NCBI GenBank assembly: GCA_038889235.1
Contig: JAWAHN010000003.1
Span: 239,703-303,702 of the forward strand
Reading direction: 5' to 3'
DNA: 64,000 nt
From: Candidatus Jordarchaeales archaeon
GTDB taxonomy: Archaea; Asgardarchaeota; Jordiarchaeia; Jordiarchaeales; Freyrarchaeaceae
Shown here: one piece after another, positions 46,426 to 54,185 of the stretch
How positions within the stretch are numbered: the stretch's first letter is position 1
Layout: each line of letters begins with the position of its first letter
Position numbers and translations under genes: made by a program
The notes under the pieces: generated by a model
What the model was told of the DNA's origin: nothing
What the model saw: the letters and a program-made list of their open reading frames with translations, nothing else
Database searches by the model: none

Positions 46426-47115
46426 CTACACGCGTATCTTCGAGAGGTCTATCGTGAGCACCCTTTCACTCTCATAGGGCCCTGTTGGTTTAAGCTTTAT
46501 CGTGAGGGAGCTTGCTTGGATCGATTTGAGTTCGGGGCTTAGCCTCTCACTGTGAAGCCTATCCATGAGAAAGTCGACAAAGCTGGGGGAGATCTTTTTA
46601 ACTTCGCCACTCACTATGGCTTCCCCGGCTTCGCCCAAGTAGTACTTGTTCCGCCTTCCCTCCTTTTTAACCTGGATTAAGCCCGCCTTAATCATTCTCT
46701 TAATATGCCACCTCATCGTGTCCTGGTGGAGGCCGAAACGCTCCACTATCTCCGACGGGCTTATCCCCGGGTTTGAAACCACGATGTCAAATATCCTTCG
46801 GACGTTTTCGTTCCTTAGAAGAAGGAGGGCTTTCTCTATCTTAGCGCTTCTAAGGTGCTTGGGGAAGAATATGACTCGGCCCCCGAACTTCACTTTCTCG
46901 AGAAGCCCTTCAGCCTCTAGTACTCTGAGATGCCAGGTGAGCGTCCCTGTCGGGATCGAGAGGGCGTTGGCGATCTCGAAGAAGTACGCTCCGGGGTTTT
47001 CGCAAATCCAACGGTAGACCTCTTGCCTCACCGGATGTTCAAGGCACCCGAACCGTTTACTAAGCAGCGTTAAACCCTCCCGCAAACATTTCTTAATAAT
47101 ATTTGGGAAGTTCAA
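46426..47115 (-). CDS. Tandem winged-helix transcription regulator
   Basis: The ~229-residue protein holds two similar winged-helix domains. The first is at residues ~25-85 (HPVRQEVYRWICENPGA ... LTWHLRVLEAEGLLEKV). The second is at ~100-165 (NENVRRIFDIVVSNPGISPSEI ... TMRWHIKRMIKAGLIQVKKEG). A C-terminal ~65-residue domain has no known match. The TTG at 47115 has no ribosome-binding site, so the mRNA may be leaderless or the start may lie a few codons inside. A 17-bp motif upstream (47133-47149) also occurs before the roadblock pair, suggesting a shared operator. Confidence 0.82.
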   Translation of the reverse strand: MNFPNIIKKCLREGLTLLSKRFGCLEHPVRQEVYRWICENPGAYFFEIANALSIPTGTLTWHLRVLEAEGLLEKVKFGGRVIFFPKHLRSAKIEKALLLLRNENVRRIFDIVVSNPGISPSEIVERFGLHQDTMRWHIKRMIKAGLIQVKKEGRRNKYYLGEAGEAIVSGEVKKISPSFVDFLMDRLHSERLSPELKSIQASSLTIKLKPTGPYESERVLTIDLSKIRV

Positions 47116-47132
47116 AATTAAAAGATTTATGC

Positions 47133-47149
47133 ATTACAAAAAGTACAAT
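47133..47149. promoter_or_regulatory. Shared 17-bp motif, copy B
   Basis: ATTACAAAAAGTACAAT. It matches 44340-44356 at 16 of 17 bases, with two TACAA units 9 bp apart. It lies 18 bp upstream of the tandem winged-helix gene. Confidence 0.5.
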
Positions 47150-47287
47150 CAATGGTTCCAGAGTGGGCAACCTGCTCGAGATTGTTTCGGTCGGATGGTT
47201 GAAAAGGGGCCCAGCGGGGTAAAGATTTATAGTTGCTGGTCGACTTAAATGCTATCGGCTTTCCTCTCTCGAGGAAGGGTGTGCGGG

Positions 47288-48208
47288 ATGCGGTCGGTGT
47301 CCGTTGTCATATGCACATTTAACCGCAGGGACGACGCCATTAAGTGCCTTGAAAGCGTTTTGGCACAAGACTACCAGAACTTCGACGTTTGGGTGATCGA
47401 CGACGCGTCTACCGATGGGACTTACGAAGCCATACTGGACTACTTTGGGAGGGAAAAGAGACTTCACGTTTTGAGGAATGAGGTTGAGCTGGGAAACACC
47501 GCGTCTAGGAATATCGCCATGCGCATGTCTAAGGGTGAGATCATAGCATCCACAGACGACGACTGTGTCGTAGCTGAGGATTGGCTTTCAAACCTCGTGA
47601 GGGTGTTCGACGAAGGGGAGGATATAGGTCTGGTGACGGGCAGGGTTCTGCCGATATTCTACACTCCTATGCCGAAGTGGCTTAAGCCCCCCATATACCC
47701 GATCATAGCGGTGAGAACGGAGAAGGAGAGGGCGGAGCACCTTCCACCTCACGGCTGCAACATGGCTGTGAGGAGGGACGTCATGGAAAAGGTGAACTAT
47801 CTCAACGAGAACATAACGAGAAAGTACGGTTCACTTTACTCCGGGGAGGACACCGACCTTGGAAGGCGTGTGAGAGCGGCAGGGTACAGAGTGGTGTACA
47901 CTCCCGACGCCGTGGTCTGGCACAGAGTGTACCCGTACAGGCTTACGAGGAGACACTTCATCAGGAGAGCTCTCTATTTTGGAATGTCCGAGGTGATCTT
48001 CTCTGGTAAGACGACGTGGGGTATTCTTGACGCGGCGGCAAACATAACAGCGTACTTCGTAAGGTACATTATTAGGCCAAGATTCTACAACCTGACGCTC
48101 ATAGCTTATAAGCTTGGATGGCTGATTAAGGCGCTCGGGGGAGGAGAGGAGGAGGCCGCGAAGGCCGAGGAGTGGTTCATGAGATTTGCTCAAAAAGCAA
48201 AGGAGTAG
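47288..48208 (+). CDS. GT2-family glycosyltransferase
   Basis: I set the ATG at 47288; the frame is open from 47249. The ~306-residue protein begins SVSVVICTFNRRDDAIKCLE, a GT-A fold. The metal-binding acidic motif is TDDDCVVAEDW near residue 90, and the catalytic-base region is SGEDTDLGRRVRAAGYRVVY near residue 190. It is an inverting enzyme adding a sugar to a polymer or lipid carrier. It is followed 18 bp later by the small gene at 48227. Confidence 0.9.
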   Translation: MRSVSVVICTFNRRDDAIKCLESVLAQDYQNFDVWVIDDASTDGTYEAILDYFGREKRLHVLRNEVELGNTASRNIAMRMSKGEIIASTDDDCVVAEDWLSNLVRVFDEGEDIGLVTGRVLPIFYTPMPKWLKPPIYPIIAVRTEKERAEHLPPHGCNMAVRRDVMEKVNYLNENITRKYGSLYSGEDTDLGRRVRAAGYRVVYTPDAVVWHRVYPYRLTRRHFIRRALYFGMSEVIFSGKTTWGILDAAANITAYFVRYIIRPRFYNLTLIAYKLGWLIKALGGGEEEAAKAEEWFMRFAQKAKE

Positions 48209-48226
48209 ATATTGGAGGAGTAAAGG

Positions 48227-48583
48227 ATGATGAGGGATGTAAACAAGTACTGCGCATCGGAGAAAATGAAGACGCTCTTAATGCTCTCGTCGTCGGCGAT
48301 AATATGGTATCATTCTTGTTCTCAAAGTGGGAAGGAGCCAGACGGGAGAGAGGTGCTCAACTGGTTGATGGACTACATAAGGAGCGAAGCGGACTTGATA
48401 TCGTCTACGAGTAACTCCACCCTTCTAAAGCACGCACTGTGTATTTTTGGGGAGGCCAGCGAGAACGTAGCTGCAGGGAGGCTAGAGGACGCTGTGAGGA
48501 GAATATCTGAGGCGTTGTGCAAGGTAACAACCCAGGCAGACTACTCGATGAGAAGACTTGAAAAAAAGGGTAGTGATAGTTGA
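48227..48583 (+). CDS. Small hypothetical protein
   Basis: The 118-residue protein starts at ATG 48227 behind GGAGGAG, 18 bp after the GT2 gene. It is helical, with LLMLSSSAIIWYHSCSQ near the N-terminus and SEALCKVTTQADYSMRRLEKK at the end. There is no recognisable domain and no clear membrane anchor. The good ribosome-binding site and tight spacing support a real gene. Function unknown. Confidence 0.6.
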   Translation: MMRDVNKYCASEKMKTLLMLSSSAIIWYHSCSQSGKEPDGREVLNWLMDYIRSEADLISSTSNSTLLKHALCIFGEASENVAAGRLEDAVRRISEALCKVTTQADYSMRRLEKKGSDS

Positions 48584-48584
48584 G

Positions 48585-49103
48585 TTACAAGGCTGTAGCC
48601 TTGACACTATAGATTAAGATCATACGGAAGTCTTGGTTGAAGGTTACGGCGTAAGGCATCGACGTAGTATCATCGAAACTTGGAACCATGCCAAAGCATT
48701 GGTCGACTATTCTCCAACCGCTCGGCCAAACGTTCTTCAGAAGGAAAGCGGCTACTATGAGGTAGCCTTTACCCTCAACGTTAATACTGGCCACGGGGTT
48801 AAAGTAGTCTTGGGTTACCGCTGAGGATCCTGCGAAGTGCCACCCCGTTGTCCCATTGCCGAAAGTCACCGCCGCCTTCACGCCAGCTGAATCTACAGCC
48901 AAGAAAACAAACAGTATGACGTCCCCACTCTCCTGAACATAGTAAATTGGAACTGCCAGGTTTAACTTGTAGCTAGGTCTCTGCTCAGCTTCAACGTTCC
49001 CAGCGGCTGTGGGAGACGCCGGCAGCGCTAGAGACGCGGCTGGCAGAAGCGAGGCCAACAGTATCACTAGGATTATTGAAAATGTAACCGCCAGACTTCT
49101 CAA
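48585..49103 (-). CDS. Secreted or anchored hypothetical protein
   Basis: The 172-residue protein has a signal-like segment at residues ~5-28 (VTFSIILVILLASLLPAAS). The rest is beta-rich with VPIYYVQESGDVILFVFLAV and WHFAGSSAVTQDYF. There is no cysteine-rich or catalytic motif I can name. The start (TTG 49103) has only a weak ribosome-binding site. Its stop lies 1 bp from the stop of the convergent small gene. Confidence 0.65.
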   Translation of the reverse strand: MRSLAVTFSIILVILLASLLPAASLALPASPTAAGNVEAEQRPSYKLNLAVPIYYVQESGDVILFVFLAVDSAGVKAAVTFGNGTTGWHFAGSSAVTQDYFNPVASINVEGKGYLIVAAFLLKNVWPSGWRIVDQCFGMVPSFDDTTSMPYAVTFNQDFRMILIYSVKATAL

Positions 49104-49178
49104 GGTTTCCGAATCCCTCCACTTACAGCTTGTTTGGGTAAAAGGGAAAGGGCTACTAATATAAATCTTAACGTGCAG

Positions 49179-49775
49179 TCAAAGCGGCCTTAGAGCGCAA
49201 GATGGGCGACGCCTGCCAGTAGCTCCCCTCCTGACGGCTTCCATGAAACGCTTTTTGATTTTATGTGGTGAGAGGGGTATTATTGGGACGTCCGCGTTCC
49301 CCTTCTCCACCTTTGCAACTATGACCGTCGTCCTCCCCTCCGATTCCCTAAACGCCTTTTTAAGCTCCTCGCACGTGCTCACTTCGAAGACGTTTTCCAC
49401 TCCAGCCGCCTTCGCCAACTTCGCCAAGCTCGTTTTACCAGCGGTATAGCTTGGCTGCCCACCAGTCGTGGAGTAGGACTCGTTGTCCAAGACTATGAGC
49501 GTCAGGTTTGGAGGGGACTGGTTTGCTATGGTAACTAGCGAGCCAAGATTCATGAGCAGTGAGCCGTCGCCGTCGAACACTACAACTCTCTTACTAGTTG
49601 AGAGAGCCAAGCCTAAACCGATGGAGGAAGCTAGCCCCATTGAACCCAACATGTAGAAGTTTTCGTCCCTATCTCTGACACTGTAAAGCTCACGCGACGG
49701 GTAACCTATGTTGCAGACGACCAGCTCGCCGTCGAGCTCTTCAACCACGCATTTTATTGCCTCAATCCTCTTCAC
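49179..49775 (-). CDS. comE: Sulfopyruvate/phosphonopyruvate decarboxylase, TPP-binding beta subunit (ComE-like)
   Basis: The 198-residue protein contains GDGSLLMNLGSLVTIAN near residue 70, the TPP/magnesium motif. SRELYSVRDRDENFYMLGSM near residue 27 and a C-terminal KKRFMEAVRR are typical of ComE. It pairs with the alpha subunit encoded just upstream (14-bp overlap). ComDE decarboxylates sulfopyruvate to sulfoacetaldehyde for coenzyme M; the same fold decarboxylates phosphonopyruvate. Sequence alone does not decide. The coupled nucleotidyltransferase and CDP-alcohol phosphotransferase favour a head-group role. Confidence 0.8.
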   Translation of the reverse strand: MKRIEAIKCVVEELDGELVVCNIGYPSRELYSVRDRDENFYMLGSMGLASSIGLGLALSTSKRVVVFDGDGSLLMNLGSLVTIANQSPPNLTLIVLDNESYSTTGGQPSYTAGKTSLAKLAKAAGVENVFEVSTCEELKKAFRESEGRTTVIVAKVEKGNADVPIIPLSPHKIKKRFMEAVRRGATGRRRPSCALRPL

Positions 49776-50262
49776 AGAGCTCCCTCCTTAATATGACAGC
49801 GACTGGAAGTTCATCCTTCCACGAGCGCTCAGCCGCTTCAACAATATGGCTCTCAAGCTGCTGAAGGGACTCTGGAACATAGAACGGTATGCAGGCAGCC
49901 TTTAGAATTGGGATCGTGGCCTCACCCATAGGTATCTGGGCAACTATCTTTTCCCCCCTACCCCCCCTCTGAGATATGAGCATTAACAATGGTATGCCGA
50001 AAGTCTTGTTAAGTGAAAGCAGGGCATTCAGGCAGTTGCCTAGGCCACTGTTTTGCATCAATATTACGGGCCTCCTCCCACCCAGGTAGGCTCCAGCGGC
50101 GACTCCAACACCCTCCTCCTCCCTGGTAACTGGGATGTGCGTTATTCCGACGCTCTCAAGCTTCTCGAGCACCTCTGCAAACAAGGCGTCGGGAACGGAG
50201 ACTGCGAAATCGATTCTAGCCTTAAGGAGGGATTGAAGTATCGTCCAAGTCAGGGGTTTCAT
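49762..50262 (-). CDS. comD: Sulfopyruvate/phosphonopyruvate decarboxylase, alpha subunit (ComD-like)
   Basis: The 166-residue protein from ATG 50262 has HIPVTREEEGVGVAAGAYLGG near residue 40, which carries the conserved glutamate that activates TPP, and VILMQNSGLGNCLNALLSL after it. VAQIPMG lies near residue 108. It is the PYR-domain half of a split ThDP enzyme. It starts 10 bp after the CDP-alcohol phosphotransferase gene and overlaps the beta subunit by 14 bp. Confidence 0.82.
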   Translation of the reverse strand: MKPLTWTILQSLLKARIDFAVSVPDALFAEVLEKLESVGITHIPVTREEEGVGVAAGAYLGGRRPVILMQNSGLGNCLNALLSLNKTFGIPLLMLISQRGGRGEKIVAQIPMGEATIPILKAACIPFYVPESLQQLESHIVEAAERSWKDELPVAVILRRELCEED

Positions 50263-50272
50263 GCTTCAGCCC

Positions 50273-50896
50273 TCAGCTAACATCACAAGTAGGTGCGCTT
50301 TTTAACTTGACGAGGCCAACGGCAACCCTGTAGGCGGCTGTAAGGTGAGAGGCAACGCAACACACGACTAGCCCAACCATGGGGGTGTAAGGGTGAACCG
50401 GGTAGAGGAGTGAGGAGATCGAAAGAATGAGGAGTCTCTCGGACCTCGCAGCTAAACCGACGTCAAGCTGCACCCCCTCAACCTCACCCCTAGCCCTAAC
50501 ATAGCTCACCATTAGGAAGCCGGCGGCGGCCAGCACAGCCCAGACGTCAGTTGGAAGCACCAAGTGGAAGCCGTCAGCCTCGCGCCAGAAAACGAAGCCT
50601 ATCACAGCTACTACGTCCGAGTACCTGTCTGCCAGTGAGTCGAAGAGGCCGCCGAAGATCGTGACTTTCCCCGTCAGCCGGGCAAGGGCCCCGTCAACTC
50701 CATCCAAGAAACCCGAGAGGAAAACAAGTAAACCGTAGACAACCGGGTGCCCTAATGCCAGCAGAAGCGATGCGAGGAGGGACGAGAGCAGAGATGCGAG
50801 AGTCACTTGGTTTGGGCTCAGCCCGGCGTTGGCGCACACGCCCGCTACCCAGTAGACGGCGGGCCGAAAAAACCTCCTAACTCTATACTTGCTCAA
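50273..50896 (-). CDS. CDP-alcohol phosphotransferase (CDP-alcohol phosphatidyltransferase family)
   Basis: I set the TTG at 50896, which overlaps the upstream stop as TTGA and follows GAGGTG by nine bases. The ~207-residue membrane protein has the family motif DGVDGALAR, about eight residues, then GGLFDSLADRYSD, i.e. Dx2DGx2ARx8Gx3Dx3D, near residues 65-90. Such enzymes move a phospho-alcohol from CDP-alcohol to a hydroxyl, as in archaetidyl-inositol phosphate or di-myo-inositol phosphate synthesis. The donor and acceptor are unknown here. Confidence 0.88.
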   Translation of the reverse strand: MSKYRVRRFFRPAVYWVAGVCANAGLSPNQVTLASLLSSLLASLLLALGHPVVYGLLVFLSGFLDGVDGALARLTGKVTIFGGLFDSLADRYSDVVAVIGFVFWREADGFHLVLPTDVWAVLAAAGFLMVSYVRARGEVEGVQLDVGLAARSERLLILSISSLLYPVHPYTPMVGLVVCCVASHLTAAYRVAVGLVKLKSAPTCDVS

Positions 50897-51882
50897 TGCC
50901 CAACACACCTCGCCGGGAACTGTACGCCGCCGAAAACTGCAACGTCCTTCGCGACGCCAGTGACCTCTCCGCCGCCGAACACAACAGCGTTGGACACCAC
51001 AGCCCTCTTACACTTGACACCGCCTGAGAGCGAGACGTTTGGCCCAAGCATAGAGCTCTCAACCTGGTTCTCTAATCCAACTAGGACGGGGCCTACTAGG
51101 AGCGAGCCTCGTATGTTCTTTTCCATGCTCCGCGAAACCTCACCCGGGGGAACATATATGCCTCCCTTAGCTAAGCCGGCGTTCAAGATGTACCTGTTCG
51201 CGTCTAGGACGTCTGGAAGCGTATCGACGTCAAACCACACTTTGCCGGGGAAGTCGACGAAGCCCAACGTGTTTCCCTCGTCGACGTAAAGCCTCAAAGC
51301 CGAAACAACGCTTCCTTCCCCCCTAGCCAGCGACCTCTTCAAGTATGTGAAGAACGAGGAGTCGAGGGCTACTACGCCTATGCACACCCTTCCACCAGCA
51401 CCTCCGCCTATCTGGATCACTTCTCCACACTTGTCGCCCTCAGCTAAGACGGCAGTTCCACCCCTGCTGCTCCTCCCGGTTGCAATGACTGGAGCTCCGA
51501 GCTTCCTCATACCCTTCACCGTGCCTATGACAACCTCGTGGTCTGTTATGAGGTCGGCTGGGCACAGTATGAAGCTCCCTGGAACATGCTCCTCGGCTGC
51601 GAGGAGCGAGTAGCCTGCACCCTTAAAGTAGTCCTTTGCTTGGACGCATTGGACGTCTAGCGTGCTCCATGTGGCTTCAACGTGCCGCCTAACTTCCTCC
51701 CCCTTGTAGCCCACGACGACAACAAGGCGGCTGACCCCTGCCTTCGAGAGAGAGTCAATCACCCAGTCGATGAGAGACTTACATGCTACTGGTATGAGTG
51801 GTTTAGGGCAGAGGTGGGAGAGGGGGGCCATGCGTTTTCCCATGCCGGCAGCCAGAACCACTGCATCCATCAACTTGACCAC
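50893..51882 (-). CDS. Sugar/alcohol-phosphate nucleotidyltransferase with left-handed beta-helix
   Basis: The ATG at 51870 is the likely start; the frame is open to 51882. The ~325-residue protein begins AVVLAAGMGKRMAPL, the NTP-binding loop, then CPKPLIPV. The acidic metal site CPADLITDHE lies near residue 102 and WFDVDTLPDVL near 214. The last ~80 residues are hexapeptide-like repeats. It resembles inositol-1-phosphate cytidylyltransferase or phosphonate cytidylyltransferases as well as GlmU-type enzymes. It is the first gene of the four-gene run, so it probably makes the NDP- or CDP-alcohol used by the next gene. Confidence 0.82.
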   Translation of the reverse strand: MVKLMDAVVLAAGMGKRMAPLSHLCPKPLIPVACKSLIDWVIDSLSKAGVSRLVVVVGYKGEEVRRHVEATWSTLDVQCVQAKDYFKGAGYSLLAAEEHVPGSFILCPADLITDHEVVIGTVKGMRKLGAPVIATGRSSRGGTAVLAEGDKCGEVIQIGGGAGGRVCIGVVALDSSFFTYLKRSLARGEGSVVSALRLYVDEGNTLGFVDFPGKVWFDVDTLPDVLDANRYILNAGLAKGGIYVPPGEVSRSMEKNIRGSLLVGPVLVGLENQVESSMLGPNVSLSGGVKCKRAVVSNAVVFGGGEVTGVAKDVAVFGGVQFPARCVGH

Positions 51883-51961
51883 ACACGGGGAACCTATCGA
51901 GAAACAAAGTTTAAAAACTTACTTCCCTTACAAGCTCTAGAGACCTCCTTGGTGAAGGACC

Positions 51962-52597
51962 TTGAGGGGTGTGAGGGTCATCAGGGTCACCCGGGAGAAC
52001 ATTGCTGACGTGGCGAGGGAGGCTGCTGAGGTAATACTTGGAGGGGGGGTTGTTGCTTACCCTACGGACACACTTTACGGCCTCGGAGTAAACCCGTTCG
52101 TCAGAGAGTGCGTTGATAAACTTTTGCAAGTAAAGCGGAGGCCCGTGGAAAAGGGCATCCCGCTGCTCGTCGGAAGCTTAGAGGACGCTGAAAGACTGGT
52201 TTATTTCACCCCGGAGGCGCGGATCCTAGCTAAAACGTTCTGGCCTGGCCCCTTAACCATCGTGCTCGTCCAGCGTGCATATTTGCCGGACGAGATTTCG
52301 GGGGGTAGGGGGATCGTTGGTGTAAGGTTACCCGACCACCCCCTTCCCCAGCAGATTGCCAAGATAACTGGTGGAGCTATAACGGGAACTAGCGCGAACA
52401 TTTCTGGGCGTGAGCCTGCGAGAACCGCGAGGGAAGTGGTTGAGCAGTTAGGGGACGGAGTGGACCTGGTGCTTGATGGCGGTGAGACCGGTGGAACTCC
52501 GTCCACAGTTATAGACTTGACGCAAAAACCGCCAGTCATAATTAGAGAGGGGGTCATTCCCAGGGAAAAGATATTCAGAGTTCTCGGCTTTACCTAG
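51962..52597 (+). CDS. tsaC: Threonylcarbamoyl-AMP synthase (Sua5/YrdC/TsaC family)
   Basis: The ~211-residue protein starts at TTG 51962 behind GGTGAAGG; GTG 51971 is an alternative. It has GGVVAYPTDTLYGLGVNPF near residue 30, the KRRPVEKGIPLLVGSLE block, FWPGPLTIVL, and TGTSANISGREPA near residue 141. These are the hallmarks of the YrdC domain that makes threonylcarbamoyl-AMP for the t6A base of tRNA. It lacks the extra C-terminal Sua5 domain. It converges on a KEOPS gene of the same pathway. Confidence 0.93.
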   Translation: MRGVRVIRVTRENIADVAREAAEVILGGGVVAYPTDTLYGLGVNPFVRECVDKLLQVKRRPVEKGIPLLVGSLEDAERLVYFTPEARILAKTFWPGPLTIVLVQRAYLPDEISGGRGIVGVRLPDHPLPQQIAKITGGAITGTSANISGREPARTAREVVEQLGDGVDLVLDGGETGGTPSTVIDLTQKPPVIIREGVIPREKIFRVLGFT

Positions 52598-52612
52598 CTG
52601 GCCCCTTCGATG

Positions 52613-53173
52613 TTAGGATTCCAGTGTTAGGAGCGCGCCTCTTTCTATGCAGCATTTAACAAGTGCTTCGAACTCGTCTCTAGCTTGCACGGATTCCAGC
52701 TCAACGCTTTCTATGCCGAAAGCCTTCTTTATTCGCTCAGCCTTTTCGCCGTCAAGCTCGAGGACGCCGTCGTCTTCCAGTGCGCCGAGCGCTTCAATAA
52801 CGTAGCGGGCTGCCTCCTCAACCCTGCCCCCCTTCGCGCCGACAGCCACGAGGCCGAGCCTCTCGCACCCTTCCTTCACCCCGAACATTTCGAGGGCCAC
52901 ATTTATCTGCCTTTGCCCCGAAAGCCTGACCAGGATTTCCATTCCGAGACTTCGGGCTATGCGCCTTCCGGCATCACTAGCCTTGACCGCGTTCAGCGTG
53001 CTGAAAAAGACGTGTTCCCACGTAGCGACAAGCGACGCGTCGAAGATCTGCACGACAACCCCGAACTTCGCTTCGGCCTCCCGGGTGAGATGCAAGGCTT
53101 CTTCGATGCCGACAAGACCCCTTAAACCGCATATGCATGCGACGCGGTCACCGTTCAGCTCGACAACCTTCAC
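52613..53173 (-). CDS. cgi121: KEOPS complex Cgi121-like subunit
   Basis: The 186-residue protein includes VQIFDASLVATWEHVFFSTLNAV near residue 37 and VRLSGQRQINVALEMFGVKEG near 82, the latter matching the Cgi121 core. The N-terminal CICGLRG block also fits. Cgi121 helps KEOPS bind tRNA and transfer threonylcarbamoyl in t6A synthesis. It overlaps the upstream phosphoribosyltransferase gene by 26 bp. Confidence 0.85.
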   Translation of the reverse strand: MKVVELNGDRVACICGLRGLVGIEEALHLTREAEAKFGVVVQIFDASLVATWEHVFFSTLNAVKASDAGRRIARSLGMEILVRLSGQRQINVALEMFGVKEGCERLGLVAVGAKGGRVEEAARYVIEALGALEDDGVLELDGEKAERIKKAFGIESVELESVQARDEFEALVKCCIERGALLTLES

Positions 53174-53783
53174 CCATAACCCCCCTAAACTTCTCCCTCC
53201 ACTTGAGGAGGGGGTCTAGGTATTTAAGCGGGATCGGTATGTTTGCCAGGAACTGTTTTATCTCATGTTCCTCCCGCCCCTCAGCTTTAAGCCTCCCATA
53301 AACGCTCTCTATGCTCTCGAAAAGTTCCCAGGGGTAGATCACCCACGCGTCAGTGACCTCGCCGTAGTAGTCGGGGGTAACTATGCTCCACGGCTTAAAG
53401 TGCAGAGTGGCAACTTTGAGGAGGCTTGCCCCCCTCTCCCTAATGTGGCCGATGACGGCGCGCAGGCTGTGCCCGCTGTCTGCGACGTCGTCGCACAGGA
53501 GCACGCGCTTCCCGGAGACGTCGACTGATAGCGGCTGCGTTATCACGGGCTCCCTCATATGCCTCCCGACGTCAGAGTAAAATTCGACCACGACGGATCC
53601 AACGCATCTAACCGAGAGAAGGTCCGACATGATCCGCGCTACAACCCAGCCTCCGCGCGCGATACCAACTATGACGTCAAACGATAAACCGTCACGTAGG
53701 ATCATGTCGGCCACTTTCATGGCGAGAAAGTAGATTTCATCCCACGTTGGAGCAATAAACTTTAACGATGACGACAAACGCAA
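53148..53783 (-). CDS. Phosphoribosyltransferase (purine-type)
   Basis: The open frame extends up to 53936, but that part lies across the tRNA-Pro gene and cannot be real protein. I place the start at TTG 53783 (53777 possible), so the protein begins near SSSLKFIAPTWDEIY, as homologues do. About 211 residues. The family signature is VGSVVVEFYSDVG, then RVLLCDDVADSGHSL, the PRPP-binding loop. The likely substrate is hypoxanthine, guanine or xanthine. Its last 26 bp overlap cgi121. Confidence 0.85.
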   Translation of the reverse strand: MRLSSSLKFIAPTWDEIYFLAMKVADMILRDGLSFDVIVGIARGGWVVARIMSDLLSVRCVGSVVVEFYSDVGRHMREPVITQPLSVDVSGKRVLLCDDVADSGHSLRAVIGHIRERGASLLKVATLHFKPWSIVTPDYYGEVTDAWVIYPWELFESIESVYGRLKAEGREEHEIKQFLANIPIPLKYLDPLLKWREKFRGVMGEGCRAER

Positions 53784-53836
53784 ACCCCCAATCCACGAAG
53801 AGACAACAAGCCATGAAGAATTCAGGGAAGGGAGTA

Positions 53837-53993
53837 TGGTGGGCGGGCCAGGAGTCACACGCGCACACACGTGCATGCGCGCTTTGAACCCGGGGCCTCC
53901 GGCTCCCGAAGCCGGTTGCATGCGGTGAACCTTCATCGTTCACCGAGTCATACCATGTTCCCCGCTTCATCCGAAGCTCTAGACTACCCGCCC
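53837..53993 (-). tRNA. tRNA-Pro(CGG) with three apparent introns
   Basis: Read on the minus strand, GGGCGGG (53987-53993) pairs with CCCGCCC (53841-53847) as acceptor stem, followed by A and an encoded CCA. The anticodon arm is CCGGC, loop TTCGGGA, GCCGG, giving anticodon CGG (proline). The T arm is CCGGG and CCTGG with loop TTCAAA...T, and the variable loop is AGGCC. Three extra insertions remain: ~23 nt in the D-loop (with hairpin GCTTC-GAAGC), 30 nt between positions 26 and 27 (hairpin CGGTGAAC/GTTCACCG), and 29 nt in the T-loop (CGCGCA/TGCGCG). Removing them leaves a normal 75-nt tRNA. Exact splice sites are inferred; each insertion can form a bulge-helix-bulge-like stem. Confidence 0.87.
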
Positions 53994-54012
53994 TTTTCCT
54001 AGAGATAGCAAT

Positions 54013-54030
54013 TAAAAACGCTTAATTAAA
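54013..54030 (-). promoter_or_regulatory. Probable TATA element of tRNA-Pro
   Basis: An AT-rich TTTTTAATT on the minus strand lies about 25-30 bp upstream of the tRNA 5' end at 53993, the normal archaeal TBP site spacing. Confidence 0.5.
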
Positions 54031-54185
54031 TTTTCCCTCTAAAATGGGAAGGATTAAGTGACTCCAGCTAGCTTTTGCAACCCGAACACGGCGGCATCCA
54101 GCTGGTGGGGACACCTTTAACTTCGGGCAAGCATTTAATAATTAAGTGCCCGCGGTTTCGACTAGTGTGAAACGGATACATCAGT

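Noticed and set aside
53784-53936. N-terminal extension of the phosphoribosyltransferase frame
   Set aside because: It runs across the tRNA-Pro gene and encodes a Gly/Pro/Ser-rich stretch unlike the family N-terminus.
54060-54185. Possible small RNA downstream of the coiled-coil gene
   Set aside because: Some inverted repeats, but no recognisable family; may be a transcription terminator region.
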